A stretch of DNA of 6,210 nucleotides from Campylobacterota bacterium (GTDB lineage Bacteria > Campylobacterota > Campylobacteria > Campylobacterales > Sulfurovaceae): the NCBI GenBank assembly GCA_013153675.1, contig JAADEA010000041.1, positions 1-6,210 on the forward strand, in the 5' to 3' direction. The position numbers were made by a program, and so were the translations under genes. Positions 1 through 5,901 of this stretch are shown piece after piece. Each line of letters starts with the position of its first letter. The first letter of the stretch is position 1. Below the pieces are notes generated by a model, which searched no databases, was not told where the DNA came from, and saw nothing but the letters and a program-made list of their open reading frames with translations.

Positions 1-45
1 TGATATTATTTTTATTAATATTTAACAATAAACAAATTTTAAAGC

Positions 46-55
46 AAAGGAGGAG
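46..55 (+). promoter_or_regulatory. Strong Shine-Dalgarno of the MBL hydrolase gene
   Basis: An uninterrupted purine tract AAAGGAGGAG ends two bases before the ATG at 58. It is the longest anti-16S match in the window and fixes the start of the hydrolase gene. The 45 bases upstream are AT-rich, with no clear -10 hexamer at the right distance, so the promoter may lie before the window. Confidence 0.8.
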
Positions 56-57
56 AA

Positions 58-1008
58 ATGAAAAAATTTTTATCACTTATTATAGCCATAACCTTTGGCT
101 ATGGTTTTGAACTTGGAAAGTTAGGAAATTTTGAATTTAAACATTTAAATAAAAATGTATATATTATGCATGGTCCAATTATGAAGCCATCTATTGAAAA
201 TAGAGGTTTTATGAATAATCCTGCTTTTATTGAGTCTAAAAAAGGTCTTATTGTAATAGATCCTGGTGGGAATTACAATATAGGAAAAGAGGTATTAAAA
301 GAGATTGAAAAAATTAATAAAAAGCCAGTTTTAGCAATATTTAATACACATAAACATGGAGATCACTGGTTTGCAAATATAGCCTTTTTAAAAAAATATC
401 CAAAGGTAAAAATATATGCACATCCCCAAATGATTAAAGAGGTCAAAGACAAAGAAGCAATTAAGTGGTATAATATTTTAAAAAAGCTTACACATAATCT
501 AAAAGGAACAAAGCCATTTGCTTTTCCAAACACACCTATAAAAGATAATGAAATTATAGAAATTGATGGAGAAAAATTCAAAATAACCCACCCAAAGAGT
601 GCTCATACAAATAGCGATATTATTATCCACCATATAAATAGCAATACCATCTTTTTAGGCGATAATGTAATGAAAGGCAGACTTGGAATGTTTGATAGCA
701 GCTCATCAATTTTAGAAAATATTAACCTTTTAGAGAAAATTAAAAAAACTACAAATGCTACTATCTATGTACCTGGACATGGAATAAGTGGTAAAAAGGA
801 TGAAGTAATTAATCCATATTTAAACTATTTAAAAACTCTCAAAAAATATGCACAAAAAGCATATAATGAAGATAAAGAGAGTTATGAAGTAGCAAAAGAG
901 ATGTTAAATGAATTAAAAAGCTATCATAAATGGGATGATTTTAAAGTTATGGCACCAAAGCATCTACAAAAAGTTTATTTAGAAATAGAAGAAAAAGATA
1001 TGCAATAG
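58..1008 (+). CDS. Exported metallo-beta-lactamase-fold hydrolase
   Basis: This 316-residue protein is a metallo-beta-lactamase (MBL) fold metal-dependent hydrolase. The metal ligand set is complete: the HxHxDH motif is H98-K-H100-G-D102-H103, followed by H183 in AHTNSD, D202 in the LGDN motif, and H241 in VPGHG. The N-terminus (MKKF then a hydrophobic stretch to about residue 16) looks like a Sec signal peptide or N-terminal anchor, so the enzyme probably works in the periplasm. The run HKHGDHWFAN resembles the SoxH-like / quinoprotein-relay branch of MBL proteins more than the true class B beta-lactamases, but the substrate cannot be read from sequence. Residues 250-316 form a charged, mostly helical C-terminal extension rich in Lys and Glu. 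The ATG at 58 is supported by a near-perfect ribosome binding site. It stands alone on the plus strand and converges with the membrane-protein gene, so its context gives no clue to function. Fold is secure; specific role is unknown. Confidence 0.9.
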   Translation: MKKFLSLIIAITFGYGFELGKLGNFEFKHLNKNVYIMHGPIMKPSIENRGFMNNPAFIESKKGLIVIDPGGNYNIGKEVLKEIEKINKKPVLAIFNTHKHGDHWFANIAFLKKYPKVKIYAHPQMIKEVKDKEAIKWYNILKKLTHNLKGTKPFAFPNTPIKDNEIIEIDGEKFKITHPKSAHTNSDIIIHHINSNTIFLGDNVMKGRLGMFDSSSSILENINLLEKIKKTTNATIYVPGHGISGKKDEVINPYLNYLKTLKKYAQKAYNEDKESYEVAKEMLNELKSYHKWDDFKVMAPKHLQKVYLEIEEKDMQ

Positions 1009-1024
1009 AGGAGCTATTGCTCCT
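1002..1024. terminator. Overlapping inverted repeats between convergent genes (weak terminator candidate)
   Basis: Two mutually exclusive hairpins share this segment. One has 7-bp arms GCAATAG (1002-1008) and CTATTGC (1014-1020) around a 5-base loop. The other has 6-bp arms AGGAGC (1009-1014) and GCTCCT (1019-1024) around the loop TATT. They cover the stop codon of the plus-strand hydrolase gene and abut the minus-strand stop codon. Neither strand has a T-tract after the stem, so intrinsic termination is doubtful; transcript-end stabilisation is equally possible. Confidence 0.35.
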
Positions 1025-1344
1025 TAGCTCTCATATCTTGAGCCATCAATAAAATCTATTAAAAAAAATCCACCTACTACTAAAAGAGGTAAAATTAATA
1101 AATACCAATATATCTTTTTTCTAACTAAAAAAGCTATAAAAGCCAAATAGGCTAAAATAAATGATACTAAAAATATTATAAAAAAAAGGGGCACAACTCT
1201 AATAGCAAATCCCAAAGCCCCAACTCCAAATAGATAGATCAAAATAGCTCCTGCAATAAGAGTCTCTTTTAAATCTTTTGATTTATAAAAGCTAAATGCA
1301 ATAATTGCTAAATTTAAAACTATAAAAATAGCTACTTTTATCAT
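1024..1344 (-). CDS. Small four-helix membrane protein of unknown function
   Basis: This is a 106-residue, very hydrophobic protein that I do not recognise. Four membrane segments can be placed at about residues 2-19, 28-47, 50-74 and 78-97. They are separated by a charged loop (KSKDLKE, 21-27), an Arg at 49 and a basic VRKK cluster (74-77). The positive-inside rule puts the two charged loops in the cytoplasm and both termini outside. Its ATG shares one base with the argS stop codon (TAATG), so it is probably translated by coupling to argS, and it is the last gene of this minus-strand run. A GAGAG tract 6 bases before the ATG is a weak ribosome site. Size and helix number recall small multidrug resistance (SMR) proteins, and C. 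jejuni has SMR genes next to argS, but the membrane-embedded Glu of TM1 and the other SMR signature residues are absent. No function is assigned. Confidence 0.75.
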   Translation of the reverse strand: MIKVAIFIVLNLAIIAFSFYKSKDLKETLIAGAILIYLFGVGALGFAIRVVPLFFIIFLVSFILAYLAFIAFLVRKKIYWYLLILPLLVVGGFFLIDFIDGSRYES

Positions 1345-3026
1345 TATATTCTCTCAAGCACTCCAATTCCTAAAATATTTAGACCTATTTTTATTGTCTT
1401 TGCCACATTTGCTGCTAAAAGTGCCCTTGAATTTTGTTTTATTTTATCCTCTTCCTTTAAAATAGGATGAGTTTCATAAAATCTCATAAAAAGGGTAGTT
1501 AACTCATATAAAAAGTTAGCTATTATATTTGGCATAGCCTCTTTATATGCTTTTATTAATATATCCTCAAAAGAGGCAACCTTAAGAGCAAGCCTTCTTT
1601 CTATCTCACTCTCAATCTTAAATTCATCTTTGATCTCACCAAAGTTTCTTAAAATGGACCTAATTCTTGCATAAGCGTATTGCTGATATAAAGATGTATT
1701 TCCATCTAAAGAGAGTAATTTATCCCAATCAAAAATATAATTTGACTCTCTATTAATTGATAAATCAGCATATTTTAGAGCACCTATTCCAATAATATGT
1801 GCTCTTCTTAAAAGCTCTTCATCACTTAACTCTTCTCTATTTTTAATTGTCTCTTTAGCCCTTTTTATAGCCTCATCTAAAAGATCAACTAATTTAACTA
1901 CCCCTCCTTCTCTTGTTTTAAATGGCTTTCCATCCTTATTTAGCATCATTCCAAAACTTATATGCTCCAATTTTACATCTTCATCTACAAAATTAGCCAT
2001 TTTAGCCACTGCAAAAACCATTTTAAAATGCTCACTCTGCCTTGCATCTACCACATATGAGATTCTTTTTGCTCCAAGCTCTTTTGCTCTAAATTTAATA
2101 GCGGCTAAATCAGTAGTTGCATACAAATATCCCCCATCTTTCTTTTGTACAATTAAAGGAGCCTTAAATCCATCAATAAAGACACACTTTGCCCCTTCAC
2201 TCTCTACCAAAAGCCCCTTTTCCTCAAGCTCTTTTATTATTTCATCTAACATATCATTATAGCTACTCTCGCCTCTTACATTCTCTAAAGATAAAGATAC
2301 ATCTAATTTATCATAAACCTCTTGGCAATGGCTAAGGGAGATATCAATAAATCTTTTCCAAAGTTTTTTACAATAGCTATCTCCCCTTTGTAACTTAACT
2401 ACATACTCTCTTGCCCTCTTTGCAAACTCACTATCACTATCAAATTTAGCTTTAGCCATTTTATAAAACTCTTCTAAATCTTCTAAAGAGGCATCTTCTT
2501 CTTTTATCTCCTCTAAATAGGCAATTAACATTCCAAATTGGGTACCCCAATCTCCAATATGGTTTTGCCTAATTACATCATCACCTAAAAATTCAAATAA
2601 ATTAGCAATTGCATCTCCAATAATAGTAGATCTTAAATGACCTACATGCATCTGTTTAGCCATATTAGGACTTGAATAATCTACAACCACCCTAATTGGA
2701 TCTTTTTTGGGGATAAAGGCTCTTGAATCTTTAAATATATTTAATTGAGCTTTTTCTAAAAAAGTAGAGGATATTTTAATATTAATAAATCCAGCTCCTG
2801 CTATCTCTAAAGAGGAGATAATATTATTTTTAGGAATAGCTTCTATTATATCTTTAGCTATATCTCTTGGATTTTTTTTTAGCTCTTTAGCAAGGGGCAT
2901 TGCGCCGTTAAATTGATAATCTCCAAACTCTACCTTTGTAGCCTCATTTACCTCAAATCTCTTAGTTGCACCTATCTTCTCTAAAGCCTCATTAAAGAGG
3001 CTATTTAGCTCTTCTTTAATTTTCAT
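1344..3026 (-). CDS. argS: Arginyl-tRNA synthetase
   Basis: This cytoplasmic class I synthetase charges tRNA-Arg with arginine using ATP. It has 560 residues, full length for the family. The N-terminal Add-1-type tRNA-recognition domain spans roughly residues 1-105. The catalytic Rossmann domain opens with DYSSPNMAKQ (116-125) and the HIGH-box variant HVGH (127-130), followed by LRSTIIGD and IGDWGTQFG (157-165). The KMSKS region is the Arg-specific degenerate form K367-P-F-K-T-R-E-G (367-374). The C-terminal helical anticodon-binding domain contains the hallmark QYAYARIRSI (449-458) and ends LNILGIGVLERI. It starts 8 nt after the tatA stop, with only a weak AAGAG ribosome site, so it is probably co-transcribed with tatA. 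The stop overlaps the start of the small membrane protein by one base. A tRNA-Arg lies upstream on the same strand but behind its own promoter. Order gmk-tatA-argS is the one known in Helicobacter and Campylobacter. Confidence 0.98.
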   Translation of the reverse strand: MKIKEELNSLFNEALEKIGATKRFEVNEATKVEFGDYQFNGAMPLAKELKKNPRDIAKDIIEAIPKNNIISSLEIAGAGFINIKISSTFLEKAQLNIFKDSRAFIPKKDPIRVVVDYSSPNMAKQMHVGHLRSTIIGDAIANLFEFLGDDVIRQNHIGDWGTQFGMLIAYLEEIKEEDASLEDLEEFYKMAKAKFDSDSEFAKRAREYVVKLQRGDSYCKKLWKRFIDISLSHCQEVYDKLDVSLSLENVRGESSYNDMLDEIIKELEEKGLLVESEGAKCVFIDGFKAPLIVQKKDGGYLYATTDLAAIKFRAKELGAKRISYVVDARQSEHFKMVFAVAKMANFVDEDVKLEHISFGMMLNKDGKPFKTREGGVVKLVDLLDEAIKRAKETIKNREELSDEELLRRAHIIGIGALKYADLSINRESNYIFDWDKLLSLDGNTSLYQQYAYARIRSILRNFGEIKDEFKIESEIERRLALKVASFEDILIKAYKEAMPNIIANFLYELTTLFMRFYETHPILKEEDKIKQNSRALLAANVAKTIKIGLNILGIGVLERI

Positions 3027-3034
3027 TGAAACTC

Positions 3035-3271
3035 TTATGCCTTATCTTCTTTAACTTTCTCTTCTATCTCATTAGAAGCTGTGGCACTACTTTTTTTCTC
3101 TATCTCTTTTACCTCTTTTTTTGGCTCCTCATCTTCATTCATAGCCTTTTTAAAATCTTTAATCCCTTTACCAATACCCTTTGCAAGTTCTGGAATCTTC
3201 TTACCTCCAAACAGTAATAAGATAACTACTACTATTAATATTAACTCCCATCCGCCTGGCATATGAAACAT
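3035..3271 (-). CDS. tatA: Sec-independent (Tat) translocase subunit TatA
   Basis: TatA forms the pore-like oligomer of the twin-arginine pathway, which exports folded, often cofactor-bearing proteins such as hydrogenases and other periplasmic reductases. The 78-residue product has the family layout. A short N-terminus with a polar E9 comes first, then one membrane helix at about 9-20, the [18 protein letters not shown] hinge and amphipathic helix (21-43, with the conserved FG and P27), and an acidic/basic disordered tail. This length and the absence of a longer cytoplasmic domain favour TatA over TatB. Two ATGs are possible. The one at 3271 lies 5 nt after AAAGGA (3277-3282); the second, at 3262 (giving MPGGWE), is 14 nt away but matches the usual family N-terminus better. 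I keep the first on ribosome-site grounds. It sits 78 nt after gmk and 8 nt before argS. The tatBC genes are not in this window. Confidence 0.96.
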   Translation of the reverse strand: MFHMPGGWELILIVVVILLLFGGKKIPELAKGIGKGIKDFKKAMNEDEEPKKEVKEIEKKSSATASNEIEEKVKEDKA

Positions 3272-3297
3272 CCCTATCCTTTCATAAAATTTGCTAA

Positions 3298-3303
3298 ATT
3301 ATA
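3298..3303 (-). promoter_or_regulatory. Candidate -10 box for tatA-argS
   Basis: A perfect TATAAT on the minus strand lies in the 78-nt gmk-tatA gap. A transcript start about 7 nt downstream (near 3291) would give a leader of about 20 nt before the tatA ATG. No TTGACA-like -35 is present, which is normal for Campylobacterota sigma-70 promoters. It would let tatA, argS and the membrane gene be expressed apart from gmk. Confidence 0.5.
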
Positions 3304-3349
3304 CTCCAAATTAATAAAGAATTGGATAAAAGAGGGAAAAATCTTTATT

Positions 3350-3955
3350 TTATAACCACTGCTTAATTAAATCTTCTCTCTCTTTTATAGATAATTTACA
3401 TCTTGAAGCATTAGCTATTGATATAAATTGATCTATGGCTTTTTTTAAATCATCATTTATAATGACAAAATCATATTCACCAATTGCTTTTATCTCCTCT
3501 TTTGCATTCTCTAATCTTTTATTAATTACATCTATCTTATCACTTCCTCTTTTTAGGAGTCTTGCTTTTAGATCTTTTAAAGTAGGAGGCGTAATAAAAA
3601 TACTAACAAGTAAATCCCCCAATTTTTTTCTAAGCTCTCTATGTCCTTGAACATCAATATCAAATATAACCAATTCTCCTCTATTTAAAGCTTTTATTAC
3701 TTCATCTTTTGATGTACCATAATAATTATTATGTACCTTTGCATACTCTAAAAATCTTCCCTCTCTAATTCCTTTTTCAAACTCATCAATAGAGATAAAG
3801 TGGTAATCCACCCCATCTACTTCCCCCTCTCTTGGCTCTCTTGTAGTATAAGAGATTGAAAAGTAAAATTTCCCTATCTTTTTTGAAGCCTCTTCAATAA
3901 TTGTGCTCTTCCCCGCCCCACTTGGTCCTGATAATACTAACAATGAACCTCTCAC
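3350..3955 (-). CDS. gmk: Guanylate kinase
   Basis: Gmk phosphorylates GMP to GDP with ATP in the cytoplasm, an essential step in GTP and dGTP supply. The 201-residue protein has the usual length and all core motifs. The P-loop is GPSGAGKS (10-17), and the GMP-binding segment is SYTTREPREGEVDGVDYHF (35-53) with R39 and R42. FLEYAKVHNNYYGTSK (68-83) supplies E70 and Y79. The DIDVQG strand is at 99-104, the lid arginines are in RLLKRGSD (132-139), and the adenine-side NDDL is at 167-170. The start is GTG at 3955. The only nearby ATG (3959) is in another frame, translation from GTG gives the expected MRGSLLVLSG opening, and AAAGGA lies 6 nt upstream. The start overlaps the stop of the receiver-like gene by 4 nt (GTGA), so the two are likely translationally coupled. 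The gmk-tatA-argS order matches HP0321-HP0320-HP0319. Confidence 0.98.
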   Translation of the reverse strand: MRGSLLVLSGPSGAGKSTIIEEASKKIGKFYFSISYTTREPREGEVDGVDYHFISIDEFEKGIREGRFLEYAKVHNNYYGTSKDEVIKALNRGELVIFDIDVQGHRELRKKLGDLLVSIFITPPTLKDLKARLLKRGSDKIDVINKRLENAKEEIKAIGEYDFVIINDDLKKAIDQFISIANASRCKLSIKEREDLIKQWL

Positions 3956-4545
3956 TCATTTTCCTTTGGAAACTCTATTTCTATTTTAATTTTAGCTCCT
4001 TTTAAAAGCTTTTTTAGCTTTTTGCTCTTTAGGCTATTTATCATCTCAATAAATCTCTCAAAATCTATACTCTCTTTATTTAATGAATCTTCTTCAACCT
4101 CTTTCCTCTTTTCAAACATATCATCATCCATTAGAGCCTTTATTTGCATAATCTCTTTAGCATCTAAGGCAAAAGATTTTGGCTCTTCATATAAATTTTC
4201 AATTTCCTCTTCTGCTTCTGATTCTAATATAGAGCTCTTTTCTAATAGAGCTTCTAACTCTCTTGGCAAGAATGGTTTATTTAACACCTTATCTACTGCT
4301 TCTTTAACCACCGCATCTCCTTTACCAAGCAATATAGTCTCTTTTATAATTAATTTATCTTTTATCTCTTTTAATACCTCATTTAAATTTAAAAAAGTAT
4401 CATCTACTAATAAAACATCATAACAATCTTTAGAGATATCATCTATATCTGAAACTATATCTATATTAGCATCTTCTATTGTATCAATAGTTAATTTTAC
4501 TAAACTTGCAACTGTATTATTTTGGGTTAAAAGTAATATTTTCAT
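3952..4545 (-). CDS. Acidic protein with a degenerate response-regulator receiver domain (HP0322/Cj1178c position)
   Basis: This 197-residue cytoplasmic protein has two parts. Residues 1-103 read as a response-regulator receiver fold. Strand 1 is MKILLLTQNN, strand 3 YDVLLVDDTF places D48 at the phosphorylation site, strand 4 is ETILLGKGDA, and the strand-5 signature is VLNKPF with K90-P91, followed by a helix PRELEALLEK. The domain is degenerate: the acidic metal-binding pair after strand 1 is replaced by T7-Q8-N9, and the Thr/Ser switch after strand 4 is G74. Phosphorylation is therefore uncertain. Residues 104-160 are a very acidic linker (for example ESEAEEEIENLYEE), and the end (171-190) is Lys-rich. 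It has no DNA-binding or enzymatic output domain. By position (directly before gmk, 4-nt overlap) it corresponds to the 'poly E-rich' HP0322 of H. pylori and the 'highly acidic' Cj1178c of C. jejuni, both of unclear function. The ATG at 4545 has AAGG 7 nt upstream. It may act as a phosphorylation-independent protein-interaction module; this is inference. Confidence 0.85.
   Translation of the reverse strand: MKILLLTQNNTVASLVKLTIDTIEDANIDIVSDIDDISKDCYDVLLVDDTFLNLNEVLKEIKDKLIIKETILLGKGDAVVKEAVDKVLNKPFLPRELEALLEKSSILESEAEEEIENLYEEPKSFALDAKEIMQIKALMDDDMFEKRKEVEEDSLNKESIDFERFIEMINSLKSKKLKKLLKGAKIKIEIEFPKENE
3962..3967 (-). promoter_or_regulatory. Ribosome binding site that fixes the gmk GTG start
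   Basis: AAAGGA on the minus strand sits 6 nt before the GTG at 3955, inside the last codons of the upstream gene. It supports the GTG rather than any downstream codon and fits reinitiation by ribosomes ending the upstream gene. Confidence 0.6.
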
Positions 4546-4579
4546 ATATAAACCTTAAATTTTTGGGAGTAACTTAAGA

Positions 4580-4585
4580 ATTATA
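4580..4585 (-). promoter_or_regulatory. Candidate -10 box for the receiver-like gene and gmk
   Basis: A minus-strand TATAAT lies 34 nt before the ATG at 4545, giving a predicted leader of about 28 nt. It lies between the tRNA 3' end and the gene, and no terminator is visible after the tRNA, so read-through from the tRNA promoter is also possible. No -35 is recognisable. Confidence 0.5.
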
Positions 4586-4615
4586 GCTAACTTATTTTTA
4601 ATAAATCAAAGGAGA

Positions 4616-4692
4616 TGGCACACCCGTCAGGATTCGAACCTGAGACCTTCTGAACCGCAATCAGATGCTCTATCCAGCTGAGCTACGGGTGC
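4616..4692 (-). tRNA. tRNA-Arg, anticodon GCG
   Basis: All 77 nt fold as a standard cloverleaf. The acceptor stem is GCACCCG/CGGGTGT with a G1-U72 wobble, followed by U8-A9. The D stem GCTC/GAGC encloses AGCTGGATA. The anticodon stem TCTGA/TCAGA carries the 7-base loop TTGCGGT, and the variable loop is AGGTC. The T stem TCAGG/CCTGA has loop TTCGAAT, the discriminator is G, and CCA is encoded in the gene. The anticodon is GCG, which reads Arg codons CGC and CGU. A20 in the D-loop (GGATA) is the classic arginine identity element. It lies between nusA and the receiver-like gene on the same strand with its own promoter. Type and anticodon are secure; the GCG choice is discussed in the findings. 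Confidence 0.97.
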
Positions 4693-4709
4693 GCCTATAA
4701 GGGGGTGCA

Positions 4710-4715
4710 ATTATA
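4710..4715 (-). promoter_or_regulatory. tRNA-Arg promoter, -10 box with GC-rich discriminator
   Basis: A minus-strand TATAAT sits 17 nt before the mature tRNA 5' end and is followed by TGCACCCCC up to the expected start site near 4703. A GC-rich discriminator in an otherwise AT-rich spacer is typical of stable-RNA promoters that respond to growth rate. There is no TTGACA-like -35. The predicted 5' leader is about 11 nt. No terminator for nusA can be seen in the 39-nt gap. Confidence 0.6.
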
Positions 4716-4731
4716 CTATTTTTTATATTAA

Positions 4732-5853
4732 TTAAAATTTAAATAGACTCTCTAATGCTGAAATATCTTTGCTCTTACTCTCTTCTTTTTGAGCCGATTC
4801 TCCCTCTACCTCTTCTAACTCTATTTTATATTTAGTTAACATAGAAGCAAGACGAATATTTACGCCATTTTTACCAATTGCTTTTGCTTTTTGATCTTTT
4901 GTTACACTAACATGGGCTACATCTTCTCCATCTTCACCTTTTTTAATAGTCACACTCTTAACTACTGCTGGTGCTAAAGCTCTACTAACATAAACTTCAG
5001 CTACTGGTGAATATTCTATACAATCAATACTCTCTCCATTTAACTCTCTACTTACAGCATTTACCCTAACTCCCTTTTGTCCTACTGCTGCTCCTACTGG
5101 ATCAATATTTTCTTTATTACTCTTTAGAGCAACTTTGGCTCTATCCCCTGGAATTCTTGCAGATGCCACTATCTCTACACTTCCATCTTCAATCTCTGGA
5201 ACCTCTTTTTTTAATAGTTCTTCTAAAAATCTTGGAGATGTTCTTGATAGTTCTAATATCATTCCATCTTTTTTATCTATTTTAATATTTTTCAAAAGAG
5301 CTTTAATAGCATCTCCACTCTTAAACTTTTCCCCTTTAATTCTATTTTTTCTCTCTAATATTCCTTTTAATTCCCCAATTTCAACATAAGTATTCTCTTC
5401 ATCATCTACTCTTGCTACCGTACCAAAAATAATCTTGCCAACTTTCTCTTTATATTTTTTAAAGAGGCTTTGTTCTATCTTTCTTTGAATATGATACTCT
5501 AACTCATTATATAAATTAGCAGCTGCTGTTCTTCCATAATCTTCTAAAACAATCTCACTTCTTATCTCATCACCAATTTCTACATCATCTCCATACTCTT
5601 TTGCCTCACTTAAAGATATATATCTACACGGTGCTTCTTCTAAGAGAGGATCATCATCTGCAACTACCTTCATCACTTTATAGAGATAATATTTTTGCTT
5701 TTGGGAATCTACCTCTACATCAAATTTACAATCTCTTCCCTCTAATCTTTTTGCTGTATTAATCAAAGCAATCTTAAAGGCATCAACTACAGCCTCATAT
5801 GGAAGATTTTTCTCATTTGCCAAAGCCTCTAATATATTTAAAATTCTCTCCAC
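4732..5853 (-). CDS. nusA: Transcription termination/antitermination factor NusA
   Basis: NusA binds RNA polymerase and nascent RNA and controls pausing, termination and rRNA antitermination. The 373-residue protein has the bacterial core: an RNAP-binding N-terminal domain (about 1-130, with FKIALINTAKR and YISLSEAKEY), an S1 domain (about 137-204) and two KH domains. The linker LSRTSPRFLEELLKKEVPEI (202-221) is diagnostic. KH1 has RIPGDRAKVAL (233-243) and DPVGAAVGQKGVRVNAVSREL (251-271); KH2 has KAIGKNGVNIRLASML (324-339). The acidic repeat domains found at the C-terminus of E. coli NusA are absent; only a short charged tail ending ALESLFKF remains, as is usual outside the gammaproteobacteria. 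The start is GTG at 5853. It has AAAGGA 9 nt upstream, the product opening MERILNILEALANEKN fits the family, and the ATG at 5872 is out of frame. It is followed on the same strand by tRNA-Arg and faces away from the HP0268-like gene. R334 is encoded by CGT, the only CGN codon I found in this gene. Confidence 0.97.
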   Translation of the reverse strand: MERILNILEALANEKNLPYEAVVDAFKIALINTAKRLEGRDCKFDVEVDSQKQKYYLYKVMKVVADDDPLLEEAPCRYISLSEAKEYGDDVEIGDEIRSEIVLEDYGRTAAANLYNELEYHIQRKIEQSLFKKYKEKVGKIIFGTVARVDDEENTYVEIGELKGILERKNRIKGEKFKSGDAIKALLKNIKIDKKDGMILELSRTSPRFLEELLKKEVPEIEDGSVEIVASARIPGDRAKVALKSNKENIDPVGAAVGQKGVRVNAVSRELNGESIDCIEYSPVAEVYVSRALAPAVVKSVTIKKGEDGEDVAHVSVTKDQKAKAIGKNGVNIRLASMLTKYKIELEEVEGESAQKEESKSKDISALESLFKF

Positions 5854-5862
5854 GACAATAGT

Positions 5863-5868
5863 TCCTTT
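5863..5868 (-). promoter_or_regulatory. Ribosome binding site supporting the nusA GTG start
   Basis: AAAGGA on the minus strand lies 9 nt before the GTG at 5853. No in-frame ATG or TTG lies between it and the GTG, so it decides the start. It also falls inside the start-less open frame described separately. Confidence 0.6.
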
Positions 5869-5895
5869 GCATCTTTTTTAGAAGCAGAAGCTCCT

Positions 5896-5901
5896 TTTAT
5901 A
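5896..5901 (-). promoter_or_regulatory. Weak candidate -10 box for nusA
   Basis: TATAAA on the minus strand lies 42 nt before the nusA GTG and would give a leader of about 36 nt. It is a one-mismatch hexamer in AT-rich sequence without a -35, and it overlaps a TATAAT on the opposite strand (5898-5903), so the orientation is ambiguous. Confidence 0.25.

Noticed and set aside
58..1008. MBL-fold protein as a true class B beta-lactamase (resistance gene)
   Set aside because: The metal ligands are shared by the whole superfamily; the sequence around HKHGDHWFAN resembles SoxH-like hydrolases and there is no resistance context.
1024..1344. Four-helix protein next to argS as an SMR multidrug efflux pump
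   Set aside because: Size, helix count and position fit, but the essential Glu in the first helix and the Gly/Trp signature of SMR proteins are missing.
3026..3266. Plus-strand frames of about 60 residues opposite tatA
   Set aside because: They are antisense to a clear tatA, have Phe/Ser/Leu-rich translations typical of the complement of Lys/Glu-rich genes, and lack ribosome sites.
3274..3285. Three-codon mini-frame ATG-AAA-GGA-TAG just before tatA
   Set aside because: It overlaps the tatA ribosome site and has no clear ribosome site of its own; such short frames are expected by chance in AT-rich leaders.
3957..3959. ATG four bases upstream of the gmk GTG as the gmk start
   Set aside because: It is in a different frame and does not lead into the guanylate kinase sequence.
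4022..4423. 133-codon plus-strand open frame opposite the receiver-like gene
   Set aside because: Ser/Phe/Ile-rich mirror of an acidic Lys/Glu-rich gene; no ribosome site, and the minus-strand receiver motifs are convincing.
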